A stretch of DNA of 45,700 bases from Prochlorococcus sp. AG-424-P23 (GTDB lineage Bacteria > Cyanobacteriota > Cyanobacteriia > PCC-6307 > Cyanobiaceae). How positions within the stretch are numbered: the stretch's first letter is position 1; each line of letters starts with the position of its first letter. Location of the stretch: the NCBI GenBank assembly GCA_003210135.1, contig QCNK01000013.1, forward strand, positions 1 to 45,700. Direction: 5' to 3'. The translations under genes were made by a program, and so were the position numbers. Below, piece after piece: positions 44,719 to 45,700 of the stretch. The notes below the pieces were generated by a model. That model did not search any database. It saw only the letters and a program-made list of their open reading frames with translations, and had not been told where the DNA came from.

Positions 44719-44940
44719 ATGTACGAATCATTGATGACATTGCTATTTTTCCCTGATTGGACAAATGGATTACCTTCAGACTTTCTAATACTTCATTTTT
44801 TTGTGGGAGCTGTTATTTTCCCTTTCAACATGATTCATGCTAAAGCTAGAAAAATTGACAGTCAGAATCCACAAGAAGCAGCTAATGGTTATAAAAATTC
44901 AGATAATACGACATTTTTTGGCTACGAAGAAATAAATTAG
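44719..44940 (+). CDS. Small membrane protein, function unknown
   Basis: 73 residues from ATG 44719. One hydrophobic segment at about 23-40 (SDFLILHFFVGAVIFPFNM) is preceded by LLFFPDWTNGLP and followed by a polar tail. An in-frame TTG at 44707 would add four residues. No family is recognised, though the Trp/Pro-rich start looks conserved. It is followed by another small membrane protein after 20 bases. Confidence 0.5.
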   Translation: MYESLMTLLFFPDWTNGLPSDFLILHFFVGAVIFPFNMIHAKARKIDSQNPQEAANGYKNSDNTTFFGYEEIN

Positions 44941-44960
44941 ATCTCATTAAAATCACTTAA

Positions 44961-45188
44961 TTGATGATAAATATCCTTAATACTGCCCTTGATCTCAAAA
45001 TTTTTAGTCCTAGAGAACCTATTGGAATATTTATACTTTTTATAGGATTAATATTTACAGGAATGATTTTTTATATTATCTATGCTGTTAGCACTAATAA
45101 AGAGTCACTAGAAGATAAAAAAATAAGAACAAAAAAAGAATTTTTGCAACAGGAGAAAATAGGGAAGTTATTTCCTAAGAAAAAATAA
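44961..45188 (+). CDS. Small single-span membrane protein with basic tail
   Basis: 75 residues: a membrane helix at about 20-41 (PIGIFILFIGLIFTGMIFYIIYAV), followed by a Lys/Glu-rich cytosolic tail ending KLFPKKK. ATG start (MMINILN...). Same direction as 44719-44940, so possibly one transcript. Family unrecognised. Confidence 0.5.
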   Translation: MMINILNTALDLKIFSPREPIGIFILFIGLIFTGMIFYIIYAVSTNKESLEDKKIRTKKEFLQQEKIGKLFPKKK

Positions 45189-45412
45189 ATTTAATTGTTT
45201 TATTATTACTTAGAAATCTATTAATATTGTTGATTATCAGATCAGTAGGATCTAAAAACATTAACTTTAGCTCTCGAAAGTCGAACATTATTTATTAAAT
45301 CTCTATATTACAAATTAATTCTGGTAAACGAGAAATTAATATTATGATTTATAGAGAAAAATATTTTCAGAACTATCTAAAAATGTTAAAAATGAAGAAA
45401 TGATTAGAAATT

Positions 45413-45700
45413 TTGGAGAATTCACCTCAATATTTGTTTCTTGCTAGTGGAGTAAAAAATGGTGAAGGTTTTTGGTTTGTAGGAGTCAAAAATTGTGATG
45501 AAAGTATTCTAGAAGACAAAAGTCTTTTGGATTGCCATAGAAAAGAACTGATAGGAAATGAATCAGCAAAGGATATTCTTTTTGCTATTAACTTAAACAT
45601 AAATAATTTATTAAATGAACTAAGAAATAAAAGTTTTTTAATTGAAACACCTTCAATGGGGGTTCCATTTGATATCCCTTTAGAAATCTTGGAAAATATT
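45413..45700 (+). CDS. Partial soluble protein running off the window end
   Basis: An open frame of 96 codons to the last base. Translated content looks like a folded soluble domain: a YLFLASGVKNGEGFWFVGV strand region and SFLIETPSMGVPFDIPLE near the end. The first available start after an in-frame TGA (45401-45403) is TTG 45413. Upstream of that TGA the same frame opens with ATG 45344, so the stop may interrupt a longer gene. No family is recognised. Confidence 0.5.
   Translation, partial: MENSPQYLFLASGVKNGEGFWFVGVKNCDESILEDKSLLDCHRKELIGNESAKDILFAINLNINNLLNELRNKSFLIETPSMGVPFDIPLEILENI

Overview
The window looks like chromosome from a small-genome marine picocyanobacterium, most likely high-light-adapted Prochlorococcus. 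The DNA is strongly AT-rich, genes are packed with spacers of a few bases or short overlaps, and many genes belong to cyanobacterium-restricted families (Ycf20, Ycf36/CGLD27, DUF2862, DUF2949, DUF2996, DUF3038, DUF3318, DUF4335, DUF6447). Chlorophyll-synthesis genes (acsF, chlH) sit among ordinary housekeeping genes. The genus assignment rests on recollection of gene content and composition, not on a search.

Layout. 1-5560: small membrane proteins, a 2-Cys peroxiredoxin with its own promoter and terminator, an unidentified membrane protein, an FtsH homologue lacking its zinc motif, ribosomal protein L32, Ycf20, a CbbY-like HAD hydrolase and a 25-residue Psb30-like peptide. 5640-10057: a Cys-cluster protein with two half-size UPF0016 cation transporters, an RNase II/R-family protein with degenerate catalytic motifs, and two conserved cyanobacterial proteins. 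10137-19632: acsF, tldD, tldE and fmt in one direction, a convergent TerC-family protein, then mfd and a small membrane protein. 19635-24116: a minus-strand run of two membrane proteins, the DUF4335/DUF3038/DUF2949 trio, a UbiH-like monooxygenase, a conserved membrane protein and dapB. 24219-37884: chlH, folP-tpiA, an S4 protein, an ABC exporter, DUF6447, carB, and then DUF3318-rsfS-ycf36-asparaginase.

37930-45700: the initiator tRNA and a strong terminator mark a change to a looser, more accessory-looking stretch. It holds a DUF2862 protein, a three-gene ABC-2 exporter, pairs of small unrecognised genes, a GC-richer candidate small RNA ending in a terminator, a TauE/SafE permease, a stand-alone HNH endonuclease, several small membrane or secreted proteins and a gene cut by the window end.

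Functional themes are chlorophyll synthesis (acsF, chlH), probable thylakoid and photosystem factors (Psb30-like, Ycf20, Ycf36), likely Mn/Ca handling (UPF0016 pair, TerC), DNA repair (mfd), translation (L32, initiator tRNA, fmt, RsfS) and basic metabolism (carB, dapB, folP, tpiA). No CRISPR array, insertion sequence, prophage or recognisable defence system was seen. The most interesting observations are two apparent pseudo-enzymes (FtsH-like and RNase R-like), the candidate small RNA at 42297-42421, and the start-codon or frameshift problem in the DUF3038 gene.
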